A stretch of 64,000 nt of DNA from Liolophura sinensis (GCF_032854445.1 NC_088305.1:30530628-30594627); one strand, 5' to 3'. Shown: positions 25,346-37,262, counted from the stretch's first letter. Made by a program: numbers and translations. Notes: generated from the sequence alone by a model not told the origin.

Positions 25346-26019
25346 GCCTCTTCCCATTGCTTTTGTGACTACAATTTGGACCGTAGTTGAACATATGCAC
25401 TACATTCCTGGTGGGAGTCATTGTGAATGGCACTAGTTCTGGTGAAACGGTCGATCAGGCTGTCTTATCCAGCCGTCACCTCAACCAAATAAGGACCTTC
25501 TCAAGCAGTGTTTTGAACCACACTCCTATTCCCACAGCTGACCGCAATCCGTGTTGTACCTTCCAGATGTCCAACAGATATTAAGATTCGCTGTCAAAAC
25601 TTATGGATGACTTAGTTATGTATATTAAGTTTACTGACGACACGATAGAACGTAATCAAAATATAACCATTCCTTGATCAAATAACCACTTAATTATCGG
25701 AAAGGCCCCTAGTCCGTTCGACTAGATTCCATTGACCTTTGGTGAGTGGGAAAGCCGGACCCTATCTGACTGTGTTGTTTTACACATGTACTATGGCGTT
25801 AAAAATGTCATAATGTAGCATTTTGGCAAAATATCGGTCAACGCAAATCCAGTCCAACTTTTTTCCTGTTGTTTTAGAACTACCTAAATGATTACCTTTC
25901 ACAAAACATCAGCCTGCTCGTCTTATCGTTTAAAATCGGTTTTAAAGCTATTAAACTTTATAACGTGGATCAAATTATGAACTCTGCCGTCTTTAGAATC
26001 ACTATAAATAGAAACACTA

Positions 26020-26265
26020 TAAATAATAATTGTACGAGTGTGATATTTACTGAGGGAAGTAATCGTACGAGCGTGATATTTACTGAGGGGAGAAAATCGT
26101 ACGAGTGTGATATTTACTGAGGGGAAATAATCGTACGAGTGTAATATTTACCGAGGGGAGATAATCGTACGAGTGTAACATTTACTGAGGGAAATAATCG
26201 TACGAGTGTGATTTTTACTGAGGGGAGATAATCGTACGAGTGTGATATTTACTGAGTGGAAATTC
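26020..26265. repeat. Minisatellite, 34-bp unit, about 7 copies
   Basis: The unit is AATCGTACGAGTGTGATATT followed by TACTGAGGGGAGAT. It ends about 145 bases before the acceptor of Ly6-like exon 2. Confidence 0.95.
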
Positions 26266-26410
26266 AGCTGTTCTTGGTAAATACACAAAATTTGATTTGA
26301 TTTAACGAAAATAAATTGTTTTCCAGAAACGACAGCTATAACGCCTTTAAACATCAATCTAATAAATAAAGCGAATGACTGACTTATCAAACTGTTTCTG
26401 GTACTTGCAG

Positions 26411-26523
26411 ACAGTGTGGTTGGGCTGAGGTGCTGGCAGTGTATAGCCGACAACTGTCACCTGAACCCCTCAGAGAACTACAAAGCCACTCAGAAAGAAT
26501 GTTTACCTGGAGGGTACTGTCAG
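26411..26523 (+). CDS. Ly6/uPAR-like protein, exon 2
   Basis: Bounded by TACTTGCAG|AC and CAG|GTAAAA, 113 bases, entering in phase 1 and leaving in phase 0. It encodes the first part of a Ly6/uPAR (LU, three-finger) domain: L-R-C-W-Q-C near the start, then D-N-C, K-E-C and G-Y-C-Q. The leading C-x2-C is the hallmark opening of this fold. Cysteines follow at spacings that fit the first loop. Confidence 0.85.
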
Positions 26524-26719
26524 GTAAAAATGTAGACTACTAATCCATTTCACAAGTCCAAAATTCTATAAATATTAAAGACCTCAAATGAGCTTCTATT
26601 TAATTATTTACAGCTTTGCAGTGATATTGTCAAAATATATAGGAGTTTTGATTTTGAGCCACATCTTTTGATAATACCTGATTTGAGATCTTGGCCAGTT
26701 AATAAGTCATTTTTTACAG

Positions 26720-27019
26720 CCAGGAATGTCATACTGTGGTGATGTTCCATCCTCTTCCATGTCATTTCAGAAAGTCATTTATTCTGATCGCTTCAACAAC
26801 ACCACAAATCCCATCTCAATCGTCAGGAGCTGTTCTATTCGATGTACCAACAAAGACAACTCCCATAACTGTACGCTTTCAAAACGAGGCTGTGTCACGA
26901 GACATTGTTGCCAAGACTCTGATTTCTGCAATGGCGCACAACTTGGGTTACAAGAGCAGTTTTACGTCACAACTCTTTTAATGGTGTATTATTTATTCAG
27001 GCATTTGCAACTCGGATGA
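26720..27019 (+). CDS. Ly6/uPAR-like protein, exon 3 (end of LU domain and GPI signal)
   Basis: Follows a pyrimidine-rich acceptor (TTTTTTACAG) in phase 0 and ends with TGA at 27017-27019. It supplies the rest of the LU domain, closing with H-C-C-Q-D-S-D-F-C-N, the C-C-x(5)-C-N signature of the family. The last ~20 residues are hydrophobic (V-T-T-L-L-M-V-Y-Y-L-F) and end in a short tail, as in a GPI-attachment signal. An N-N-T-T site and an N-C-T site could carry N-glycans. The three exons give 157 residues, normal for a single-LU GPI-anchored protein. I count 13 cysteines in the domain, more than the usual 10 and an odd number, so at least one may be unpaired. The likely role is as an extracellular membrane-anchored binding or signalling protein. 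The ligand is unknown. Confidence 0.88.
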   Translation, partial: PGMSYCGDVPSSSMSFQKVIYSDRFNNTTNPISIVRSCSIRCTNKDNSHNCTLSKRGCVTRHCCQDSDFCNGAQLGLQEQFYVTTLLMVYYLFRHLQLG

Positions 27020-27029
27020 TGCAGCCAGG

Positions 27030-27035
27030 AATAAA
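27030..27035 (+). terminator. Possible polyadenylation signal
   Basis: AATAAA 11 bases after the Ly6-like stop codon. It is unusually close, so a later signal may be used instead. Confidence 0.35.
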
Positions 27036-27078
27036 AAAAGTGTGTGAAATATTTTCTAGAAGATATATGGATCACAAA

Positions 27079-27146
27079 AGACGCCATCTACATCGATTTT
27101 TATACAGGAACTAGACGCCATCTACATCGATTTTTATACAGGAACT
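27079..27146. repeat. Direct duplication, 34 bp x 2
   Basis: Two perfect adjacent copies beginning AGACGCCATCTACATCGATT, in the 3' flank of the Ly6-like gene. Confidence 0.9.
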
Positions 27147-27468
27147 TTGAGCTATTTTCTATTCATATCGGTTCTACTACTGAAAGACAATTAGATTGAG
27201 AGAAGCAAGGAAGATAGTGCTCAGCTAGCTGTCCTAAAAATCTTTGACTTCCCCGGTGGTAAATGTCGTGTGTTTCTTTAAAAAGCGTATCTGTGTTCCC
27301 GCAAAGAAACCTTTGAAGAGCTCGGATAGTGAAGCAGACATTATGACATCATCATCAATACCCGGAAGTCTGTGTGAAACTTCTTATAGGAAGTAAGATA
27401 CAGTGGCGTCAGCCAGTGAAAGAAAGCTGTTATTTGCAGCTTCAAGAGTCAACTGAACTTATCTGTGA

Positions 27469-27477
27469 TATATAAAG
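27469..27477 (+). promoter_or_regulatory. TATA box candidate
   Basis: TATATAAAG about 200 bases upstream of the ATG at 27679. A donor-like AAAG|GTATGC at 27503 suggests that a short 5' UTR exon may be spliced to the coding exon. Confidence 0.35.
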
Positions 27478-27678
27478 CGCGTTCTCCATTACATATCAAA
27501 GGTATGCAAGTGAGTGTGCACAAGATGTTTGTTTGATAGACTGGGGTTTAACGTGGCTTTCAAGAAGTGTACCATGTGACCTGTCAAAAATGTTAGGCAA
27601 CAACATTTGACTACATTTAGTAAAACAGTGGTTGTCTGAGAAAAGCAAAAACAAAGAGTTGTTCACAGTAGACGATCG

Positions 27679-27729
27679 ATGGAGAAAATCGAGGAACTCG
27701 GCGTTTGTAACTTAAAGAAGTTCCCGAAG
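27679..27729 (+). CDS. Unrecognised gene, candidate coding exon 1
   Basis: ATG at 27679 opens 17 codons (M-E-K-I-E-E-L-G-V-C-N-L-K-K-F-P-K) and ends at a near-perfect donor, AAG|GTAAGA, in phase 0. A TATA box lies about 200 bases upstream. The next exon at 28453 accepts phase 0 and continues the frame. I do not recognise the protein. The support is splice quality and frame agreement only. A long open frame lies on the opposite strand here (27617-28078), but it has no promoter, splice or domain support, and I prefer the plus-strand reading. Confidence 0.45.
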
Positions 27730-28452
27730 GTAAGAGGTGCCTAGTATACCTCTGGAGCACGATGAGATAGATGGTAGGTAAATTAATATCAGCAAACGTT
27801 GTCCAACATTTCTGGCAATTCTCAGAATACAATAGGAATCTCTGTACCTTCAGCGATAAGAGAGTTCGATGCCAATTCACGAATGTGTCGGTTGTTTTAC
27901 ATACTGATGGTGCTGCTTTATGAACCGCTATTCCGGAAACGTCAGACAAACATCCCCACTCCCTAGCACCAACCACCAACTTCCCATGCATAGTATGCGT
28001 GTACATGATGAGTCGGCCAGAACATTTCTTGATTTTTTTGAATTCCAGACGATGAAGTGACAAGGGACGGTTCCACAAAGTTAGTTTTAGCTTAAGTTAG
28101 CTTTTGAAATTATTTTTGGAATCCGTGTTTTAAAATTGGAAAGACCGGAGTGACAAGCTGGATGTTAAGGGTAGTATTTCCCAATTTGAAAGTCTTGGGT
28201 TATAAAGTATGCATAATACTGAATTCTTAAAAGTCAAAAATATCGCTCTGCTGAATCGGTGTTTTTCCCCGGGATCACAAATGTCTCTTAGGTTTACGTC
28301 AGACTTTTTATTAACGTCAAAGCAGTAGGATGTTTTTTTAATGCTTATTATCGTCTGAAACTTTCATGAATAAAATTCAAAGATTTACGATGAAATCTAA
28401 GTTCAGGATCATACAACTAGTTAAGATTTGGTCTGGTTTAATTCTGTTGCAG

Positions 28453-28546
28453 ATTTGTAACCCACGCCAGTTTCAAGGTCACTGGTCTATGTCGGCAGTG
28501 GATGAAATAAATATGGAAGCTTCGTTTACATTGCTTCAATGTGCTG
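28453..28546 (+). CDS. Unrecognised gene, candidate coding exon 2
   Basis: Lies between TTCTGTTGCAG|AT and GCTG|GTATGT, both good splice sites, 94 bases, phase 0 in and phase 1 out. The product (starting I-C-N-P-R-Q-F-Q-G-H-W-S) looks soluble and contains two cysteines. Two continuations fit the phase: 29147-29193, after a very strong pyrimidine tract and ending in a stop after 15 residues, or 30359-30420 (TTTTCAG|AT to ATG|GTAATG, 20 codons). I cannot choose between them without transcripts. The function is unknown. Confidence 0.45.
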
Positions 28547-28574
28547 GTATGTTAAATGTGATAACAACACAGCA

Positions 28575-28835
28575 TTTTGAGTAATTCTAGACCAGTGACG
28601 TCCAATAAATTGCAATTAACATCACTGCAATCTTTCTTTACCTAATTCTGCTTAAGCCAAGGTGTTGGAGATATGTAAATTATTACTATTTATGCATTTA
28701 CATAAACAGAATAAAATTCTGACTGAGGTAAACTGACAAGAGACCGTATTTCACCGGTTACGTGTGTCCATTTACCAGCTATCACACTGTCGTAGCTGCT
28801 CTGGTTTTGCTCTCTGTGCTGTACGTCTTTAATTA
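28575..28835. repeat. Dispersed repeat R1
   Basis: Diverged copies lie at 30045-30165, 37070-37262 and at the start of each 7-kb unit (40610-40770, 47535-47690, 54540-54690). Shared words include AATTGCAATTAACATCACTG, CATTTACATAAACAG, AAACTGACAAGAGAC and GCTGCTCTGGTT. No coding capacity or tRNA head seen. Class unknown. Confidence 0.75.
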
Positions 28836-29525
28836 AATTAGATTGAAATGGTACATGTTTGCAAGGTTTTTGTGATAACAATCACCATACCTAAACACAC
28901 CAAAAACATAGAGACATTGCATAGGCAGCTGAAAACATTTATAGCGCTTTCTGTGGATAAATACAACTTTTGTAAGAACGGATTTTCTGATTCCACACAC
29001 TCCAGAATATTACAGACTTGGTTAGTTTTCAAGAGCAGCAATCATTGAGTGAAAACTCGCCGTGCTTTGCCATGAACTGTTTCCCAACGCTTCCTCACAT
29101 TTGTACTTGTACAATGGTAAACATTTAATTTTTTTCTCTTCTAAAGAAGCCACAAATGCCACAAATAAAAATCGACAATTCATTGCTGTTTAATCTTGGT
29201 AATATCCTGTCTGTATATATCTTGATTTTCCGTCATGTTTCACACACAAATGGTAATTTGACTTCATTATGCACCTGTAATAGGCCAATGTATTGCTGCA
29301 TTCTTTCCATTGCCTTAATTTTCTCTAATGTTAACTATGCTGTTAAATACTTATTGGTGTGACATTTTTATGTGTTTCTTTAAGTCAATTTATTTCTGGC
29401 ATTGGCGCACATTATTCGCTAGAACACAGCACCATTAGACCCAAAATCATCACCCTAAATGCACAAAAGAGGATATGTGGACATGACGACAGTTAAAAGT
29501 AAGTGTGGATTACATAGTGCAATCG

Positions 29526-29886
29526 ACCGGCCCGGATAGCAGTTGGTAGAGCGTCTGCTTCGGGACCGGTAGATCCAGGATCTATCCTTGATCGAGTCAC
29601 ACCTAAGACTTTAAAAGAGGAAGTTGTAACTCGCTTGGCGTTCAGCATGAAGGGGATAGTGCAACGACTGGTTGACCCGTATCAGTATAATGGCTCGGGT
29701 GGGGCGGCTTACTTGCCTTCGGTAAGTCGTCTCAGTGAAGCAGCACTAAATAAAAGAGCTGTGGAAATCCGTCCTGCAACAAGGAGGCACATTACACGTG
29801 CATGCACCCTAAGGATTCCTTCGTCGTCATATGACTGAAAAATTGTTGAGTACGACGTTAAACCCCAAGCACTCACTCACTCATAC
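29526..29886 (+). mobile_element. Full-length tRNA-derived SINE, family A
   Basis: 361 bp flanked by a perfect 10-bp target-site duplication, AGTGCAATCG, at 29516-29525 and 29887-29896. The tRNA-like head carries an A box (TAGCAGTTGGTAGAGCG) and a B-box-like AGGATCTATCC. The tail ends GTACGACGTTAAACCCCAAG followed by a short (CACT)n run. The clean duplication makes this the youngest-looking SINE of the window. It sits downstream of candidate exon 2. Confidence 0.95.
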
Positions 29887-30044
29887 AGTGCAATCGCCTT
29901 TCTGCTAAAAGCCAGCAAAATGGTCGGGTCGTGGGTTTCCGTTAGGGAACATCTGCTGTCGTTTTGGTATAGTGTCGGGTAAGCATCCAAATCATCTTGG
30001 TATAATAATCCTATTCATGCACAAATCAAATGATGTTAAAATAA

Positions 30045-30165
30045 AATTCAAATGACCTAGCTGAGGTAAATTTGCAAGGGGTCAGACTTTGACCGCATGC
30101 GTATGTCCATTTGCCAATCATCACACTGTAGCCACTGCTCTGAATGCTTTAGTATTAAGTATTAA
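30045..30165. repeat. Dispersed repeat R1, fragment
   Basis: Matches the central part of 28575-28835 (CTGAGGTAAATTTGCAAGGG, TGTCCATTTGCCAATCATCA, CACTGCTCTG). Confidence 0.65.
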
Positions 30166-31499
30166 AGAGTAAAATCAATGATCTATTATTCCATCGACCT
30201 TGGACTCTGACACGTTACTTAGATTTTTATACCACTTCTTATGTTTTCCGATTTTGTGGAACTTGTAAGCCCTACAAGATGATGTTTTACAGCTTAATTA
30301 TAAATAAAAACGTAATAAATGAATGAAAGAATGTTATGTTTCTTCCGGTCCTTTTCAGATTCATTTTCTTCGTATTTATCAATAGCTGGGCATACATGTG
30401 TGTTTAATTTTCTTCTCATGGTAATGTTATATAACGACATTAAGCTATCTGACCAGAAATCAAATTTATCATGAAATGGATTTCTGAGGCGCGTGATCGA
30501 TGGCGGGAATAACGAGTAAACGATGATGACATAAAACTGCTTGACCCCGCTGAACCGAAATAGGAGCTCTTCAGGAGCTCCTATTGAAGGGGCAATTTTC
30601 TTCGCGGCGTTGTCACGGTGTATTGGCTGGAATTGGATCGTTTTATCAAAGAACCGATTCTACACCATTGACACGATATACTCGTACAGTTGAGAAGCTT
30701 GGTCTATCGAGCCCTGGAATTTCCTGTGAAGCGGCGGGTAAATTGCTGTTAATCTGAGGGATTTGGCCGCAGTCATTACCCAGTTACAGTGAACTTATCC
30801 TGGAAATTCCAACTACACTGGCGGAAAATTGAATCGTCCTTGATGCTGTGATTGCAAATGTTGTATTCACAGAGCATAATGACTTCAAAGATTTTGCTTC
30901 TTGCTTAATTGAGTGTTACTGGCCGACCTTAACTTCGTAAACCAACTTTCCATATTATAACCCGGAACGTTCTTTACGTCGCTTGTATTTAACACTGGAT
31001 TTTCGATGCGAAAGTCTACTTATTTCCTGACGATTTAAAATGTTAGCACTTCTATTACGGGGTTAGGAAAAGATGTTCTTTTTACATCAACCCGGTCTTT
31101 ACCAATTTATAGATTCTACGTGCTCCTAATCTCTTCTGTGTTCTGTATTCCAGGATTCTAAACCTTCTAGATGCCAATAATTGAGGGATGCAGTATGCCA
31201 TGTTTTACCATTTTGTCATTTTTATATTATCCTTTTAAAGATTTAACAAACTTTCTAGGATTTATGAGCTACTACTGGATAATAGCGGAAAGTAACTTCT
31301 TATGAAACACATGAAATATCCATACAAATCGGTTATTTTAAAAATATATCATGGAAGCCGCAGATTTTAAGATCCACCAAGCCAGGTAGAAGAAAGTTTG
31401 TTTCTTGTTTATTTTTTTCTGGGATGATTTAAACATCTTTCTCCTCACAGACCCTTGTGAAGTGAATGGCCCATATTAAAAGATAGGATGTCAGGTATG
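30166..31499. other. Spacer with one candidate exon
   Basis: 30359-30420 is splice-bounded and could belong to the gene begun at 27679. Another acceptor (TATTCCAG at 31147-31154) is followed after eight codons by a stop and could be a terminal exon. Otherwise nothing. Confidence 0.3.
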
Positions 31500-31745
31500 A
31501 TACACCGAACGTCCGACGCACAGACAGTGAGACGGACCCATCGAACGATCGATGTACAGACATTGAAACATACCCACCCGAACGGCCGACGTACAGACAG
31601 TAAGACGGACTTACCGAACGGTCGACGTACAGACATTAAGACATACCCACCGAACGGTCGACGTACATACATTGAGACATACCCACCAAACGGTCGACGT
31701 AAAGACATTGAGACATACCCACCGAACGGTCGACGAACAGACAGT
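31500..31745. repeat. Minisatellite, 36-bp unit, about 7 copies
   Basis: Unit GAACGGTCGACGTACAGACA followed by a TTRAGACATACCCACC half. The period is 12 codons, so frames are open on both strands across it. These frames are not taken as genes. Confidence 0.9.
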
Positions 31746-34700
31746 GAGACAGACAGAAACACTTGTAGATAGCACATGGAAATCTCCAAATCAAGAGAAC
31801 ACGTGTGACACAGTGCGAAAAGTTGAAATTCCACAGATCAAATGCATATATGTATCTATGGAGACTCATTGTCGCACGTGGGTTTAATTATAATTTTAAA
31901 CCATCCTGTTACCTGTACATATTTTTTGTTTAGTTACCTGCACAGGTACAGGTATATACCTGGCTCTATAGCTAATAAGCTGGTAATGGGTCAACTGTCC
32001 GGAATGAAAATTCCTATATTCTAGGTGCCCACAGTTACAGAAACGGAGAGACAGGGAGACGCACAGAGCGGCGAGAAAATCGTCATAACACGAGAACGCT
32101 TTTTATGGTACACAGCGTATATACGACTGAAATAAGAAATCACTTCCATGTATACTTCTTGAGACATCTCCATTATTGTAATACAAGTCATTGCCATTCA
32201 GTTTATAGCTTTGTGTGAGACTTTTGTTGAATTCGTCATAAAAGGGCCGTATTTTACTTATCTGGTGACAAGATTATTATTCACATCCGTGGCCTGTGTA
32301 CACATGAAATTACCTTGTATACTTGTAATGTATCGAACAATTGGTATCAATTTCGTACAAAAATAAATTCTCTTTTTCTTATAGACATCACAAACAACAT
32401 GAAGATTAAATAGGTGGTTTGAAACAAGTTTCTGTGAACAGTTGTCCTTGAATGGAGAAGATCAGACACGTCGCTTTTCCGCGGCCATATCGATTTTTGT
32501 ATGGTATCGTGTTACTTATAACTCGTCCCTCATCCCACCGACTTGATCTGCAGATATTCCAGTGTTGTGGTAATCACATCAGCACGAAATGAAGAAATTT
32601 CTGACTGACGTTTAATATAGTAAACCGTGTGAATTATGTTTCCCATTACATTGTCTGTCACCTTATATCTTTCCATAAAAGCTTCAGTTTGGAAAGATAC
32701 GTGTAAGATCGAATTAACTAGTTCATTCCTTTTGGCTTAGAAGAATTCTAATCATTTAGCGTTGCACGGAGAACAGAAGAATTTTGCACTTCGCCAGAAG
32801 ATTGGTTTAAAAATTCGAATCAAAATTCATATCAGGATATGCATTTTTGGCCTTGAAGTCATAGAAAAGCCATGATTTCGTTTTTTCACTTGTAAAGTCT
32901 TCTATATTGCACATAACGGTTTTGTGAAAACCTGGCCCGTGTATTTATTACTCTCCAACGTTAATCTTTAGTTTATAGATGACATGCGATTAGCGTTTCT
33001 GAAATTTACACATTTTGCTTTTCCTTTGCTTAACATCTGATTTCTGATTCACTAACATGTTCATCGTTAGTAAACTCTGCCCCTTAATACGCATACGTCA
33101 TGTACAAAGGTAATACTTTGTAAACATACGACGTTTCATGAAATTGATCATTAACTGCTTTGCCGTGTTTTGATTATAAGCAGTCAATTCCAGTTAAAAG
33201 CGCAAGAGTGAAGGCCACGAGGGTTGAACTACAAATCTGCTTTGGCAAAGCTGTCGGACAGCAGTCTATCAAAGTGCAAAACCTATCACATAAAATTTCT
33301 AATCCATGTGAAGACTGACATTAAAACCGGCGACAACTTTCCGCTATTGTTTATAACTCTTACTTCCAAAGGGATTTCCACTTATTTAGCACGTATGCAC
33401 ATCTCGGGCATTTAATCGATAGAGAGAACACAGAGAGAGGGTACCCGACTTAGAGCACTCGAAAATGCGCTTTTCAGATGTTGGCGAAAAAGAATCGTGA
33501 GCTATTCAGAATGTGCTTTGTCAATGAAAGGACGGAATCTTAGTATCAAGGTGAAATGGTGTGTTTTATAGTCAAAACAATTGGGGACTGTCTTTAGTTC
33601 AATGGATCGTCAGAGATATCCCCGTAGCAGTCTTTCATCAGTAATGATCGTCGGAGATATCAGCAGTCGTCAATCAGTAATGACCGTCATACTTGGTGAT
33701 TATCTGGGAAATTTGTGAGTGAATACGAAAAGGATTTTTGTCTTTTTTCTTCCCCAGTTTGTTTGGATGGGAAGGATATATATGAACCTTAAGTGTAAAA
33801 ATATCATGACTGTTCTGATTTGCTGCAGATAGAGCCTGACAAAAATTCTGCTGGCTTGTTCAGGCTAATTCAACCAAGCTTTCAAGATTAGTCCATGATT
33901 AACCCATCTTAGACATGGCAATTACAAGTGCACGAGTACTAAGGGGAAATCGCTCTGCTATTCAAGGCCAATTTGAGGGAAATCAATGCAACATTCTAAG
34001 CGTGGTCCTTTACAGATAACACGAAAAAGGGCCTAGTTGTCGTGTGGCTGTGATATTTGTTCTTCAATCGCTAGGACACACGAGGTGCGAGCTCATTACT
34101 TGACTTGGACAGGGGACTTGCGGACTTATCCGCCATCACTGTCTACGGGGCGTTAGTGACAAGACGACGAAGCCTCTTTGGCTATTATACTTAGAATGAC
34201 GTTCGTTAAACACCTCTTGTAATTGAACTGTATGTACTGCATATTTTGCAGCATCGCACGTAGCAGAGTTTGTCAGTAATTGGACATAATTCGCTTGTAT
34301 TCGATATCTTCCACCCATAAAATTGACCGTCGTCGTAAAACTGTAAAGGTGGAAAATCTTGAGAATGACATCAAATACATATATTGAAAGAACCTAGTAG
34401 CAAAAATATTTATAATTTCTATTTTTTTAACCTTTCCGAGAAGGATTCCGGTTTGGATTACTTTCATGCTATTCTTTTTCTTCATTATTTTAATTTATTG
34501 TGTTTCACTTGAAATCAGTCATTTGGTTAATTGCTATATGTTTTACGCTGATGGCCCCAAATCAACTTTATTTAAAATAAAAACGATATTCTGATGAAAC
34601 AAGAGTGCACACTAGGTTAGCAGATATATGAAAAATAGATCTTTAAGTCTGATAAATTACATATTTCGCTCATAAACCATTTCTACATAACACAACACAA

Positions 34701-35689
34701 CAGCTGCTGCCGCCAGTTAAAAGCAGCTATATACAGTTTGTGTAATCAGCGTGTCAAACATGGTAATTCCATAAAAGCTAACCAACCCAAAGAGTTCTGT
34801 TTGAGTAAATGTGAATATCGAATACATCTGGTTTCGCATACACAGCCTCAAATCAGGATTTAAATAAACCTGCGGTGCTGGTTTTGATTTCATAAGATGA
34901 TGTTATAGCTGAAGGAATTACATGGGATAGATATGGATTCTGTATTGTTTTCTCACAAGACACAAGTGCTTCTAATAGAAAGTTAACAGGAAATTTAACT
35001 AGGCTGCGAAAACCCTTTATATAAGGCTTTTTATTGGCAGATTTCTGTGTGAACACAACAATAGTACTACTAATAAGATATAATTAGAGACGTACAGCAC
35101 AGACCGTTAAACACATTTTTTTATTAAGTCAAAGCCGTGTTGAAGCTTCGCCCTACATTCGATCTAATTCCATTTCTACCAATGCAGTCACTTCACCGAC
35201 AAAGATTTCTACTTTACTACCCCACGTCATCCAAACAACAGTCGGAATTTTTTTAATGCGTTTGATGTTTCTCAAGCATAAATTTACAAAGCTATTTAGA
35301 TATTATGGCCAAAACTTTCGGGCTTGAAAGGTGTTTATGTTTTTTACTCAGGTCATTGGCAAGGAATTCTTCCGAAAATAGCTTTCATTGTTCTTTTTGA
35401 AAAGGAATATCATACGCTGTATTCATTGCACTTACAGTCTGATGTTTGTACTGATTCTTTACACTCATATGAAGTGTATCTCGTATATTATAAAATGTGT
35501 ATGTTCGTATGCGGCATTTTTCAAAAGCTTTTACACTGTTTAAACTAAACTGAGTTTTAGATCCTTAAACAATAAAAATGTTTCCTGTCCTTGTATAAAT
35601 TTTAAAAACCTATGATGTTACAATTACACGAACAGTCAGTCAAGTTTCCTTTAACCTCGAACGTCATAAATGACTGATTGTGCGGAAAC
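31746..35689. other. Longest repeat-poor stretch, no supported gene
   Basis: About 3.9 kb of AT-rich DNA without tandem repeats or recognised mobile elements. Open frames are short (under 75 codons) and I found no phase-consistent splice pairs. A small exon could be missed by eye. Confidence 0.4.
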
Positions 35690-36060
35690 TCAAGTCAGTT
35701 GAAGTAGTGTCCATTACGAGTTGTTCTCTGAAGAGAAGCCAAGTAGTTTTCACTGATGTCGCCCAGAGAGAGAGAGCAGAGAGTATGTTCATTTTAAGCT
35801 GACCGCTCATTCCCCGCACCTCTGGGATCAACGCAAACAGGAGATGACAAGGGACTGGAAGTCTGGGTAATATGTACTCCCTAGGGGCGCCACATCCATT
35901 TCTAAAACTCCTGTGTTCACCATTGCTCACCGGTCCTCTATACCTTGGAGATTTGATCTGGAAAGCGTAAAAGAGGATACCACTTGGCTGGGAAGCACGT
36001 AAACGCACGCACACGAAGGTGTCTTCTTTCTCTCTGGTGTTCCCGATTGTTGAGAAATAT
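35690..36060 (-). repeat. Dispersed repeat R2 with an open minus-strand frame
   Basis: Related to 45830-46100, 52870-53140 and 58780-59050 in the 7-kb units. The minus-strand frame here is about 143 codons, beginning at a non-ATG codon. The homologous frame is also open for about 60 codons in the other copies, with the shared motif C-H-L-x2-A-x-I and G-Q-L-x-M-N. Substitutions between this copy and the unit copies fall on all three codon positions (I count first about 17, second about 9, third about 14 over ~60 codons), so coding constraint is not evident. It may be a decayed exon or a non-coding repeat. Confidence 0.55.
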
Positions 36061-37069
36061 GGAAAATCATAAGCTTTAGTTGGTCCAGTAGGCAACAGGT
36101 ATGTTTATTTTGTGTGTAGTAGACCTAATGCCATGGCGACTCATACAATGACCGCCGAATATCATGCAAATATCTCAGTGTCATTACCGCTGACGTTTGT
36201 GTTGTGACCTGACGTTTGTGTTGTGACCTGTTGGTGGTGATCTCTATGTCCATGAAGCTCTATGGCGTCTCTAGTTGCAAACCCAGAGCAGCCCTTTAGC
36301 CACTATTGTTTTTTTTAACATGGCTTTATCTGTCTATGTCAAATGGCTCAGTTTATTTTGAATCGCCTTTGGGCACTTTAAACGGTCACAGCTTTGTTTC
36401 ATTCACTCAAAGCGCAACAAAGATACATACTTTATTATCGACAAATTTTATAATTTTTGAATACTGATTTCACTTTTATTTGATTTCTTCTCTTTACATG
36501 ATTCCTAATTTCGTACTTTATATACTTTTTAGTTCTTTGCAAATTATTGACCTGGAACATCGATATAAGTTGACGGCTGGTATCTGTCTATTTCGACGCA
36601 TAGGTTTGATGCATGGCGAGACAATCGACAGGACAGTCATGTTATCCTTCATTGTGAGGTAGAAAGTTTTACGCACAAATGACAGGCAGATATTCGGCCC
36701 ACAGATTGCATGTTTTCAGCAATGACATTAAGAGAGCATTATTAATGATGTTTGCTGAAGGCAAACTTGCAGAAAAAGCATCATTACGACCCCCAAGTTG
36801 TCTACTTCAAATCCCTACGTTTGACAGTCAAACACAACAGCAACTCTTCTCTACGAAGTATTGATTTTGAAACACAAAGAAAATAGAAGCCGCAACATGT
36901 GGACATTTCCTCATTTAAGAAATGTGAATGTCATTTCGGCATGATCTTGTATAGCAAGTACTCAGGATAAAGGTAAAAAATGCAATATTAGCTCCTGGCG
37001 AAATGATACCTTCTGGTGGCTGTCGTTTTCTGCAGGCAAATCTGAAGCTATCGTGATTTGTAGAAAATC
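36061..37069. other. Spacer, nothing recognised
   Basis: Contains one 19-bp direct duplication (GACGTTTGTGTTGTGACCT, 36192-36229). No exon supported. Confidence 0.45.
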
Positions 37070-37262
37070 AATGATTCTAGACAAGTGAGGTCTAATATAT
37101 TGCAATAAACATCACTGCATATGGTTTTGTTTTTTACCTCATTCTCCATAAACCAAGGTGCTAGGGGTCGTATAATTTGCCAGTATTTAAACATTTACAT
37201 AAACAGTTAGAATCAAGCTCTGAGGTAAATTGACAAGAGGCCATATTTCACCGTTTACGTGT
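37070..37262. repeat. Dispersed repeat R1, copy
   Basis: Matches 28575-28780 (ATTGCAATAAACATCACTGC, CATTTACATAAACAGTTAGA, GAGGTAAATTGACAAGAGGC). Confidence 0.75.

Noticed and set aside
27617-28078. 153-codon open frame on the minus strand
   Set aside because: It overlaps a better supported plus-strand exon with a consensus donor, and shows no domain, promoter or repeat origin.
29526-29600. Functional tRNA gene
   Set aside because: The A and B boxes belong to the head of a SINE with target duplications. The cloverleaf is not preserved.
31488-31834. Repetitive frames on both strands (94 and 129 codons)
   Set aside because: The period of 36 bp keeps frames open on both strands. No other coding evidence.
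35690-36060. Laminin-G domain exon
   Set aside because: The resemblance is limited to about 15 residues and the copies do not show coding-type substitution. Kept only as a weak observation under repeat R2.
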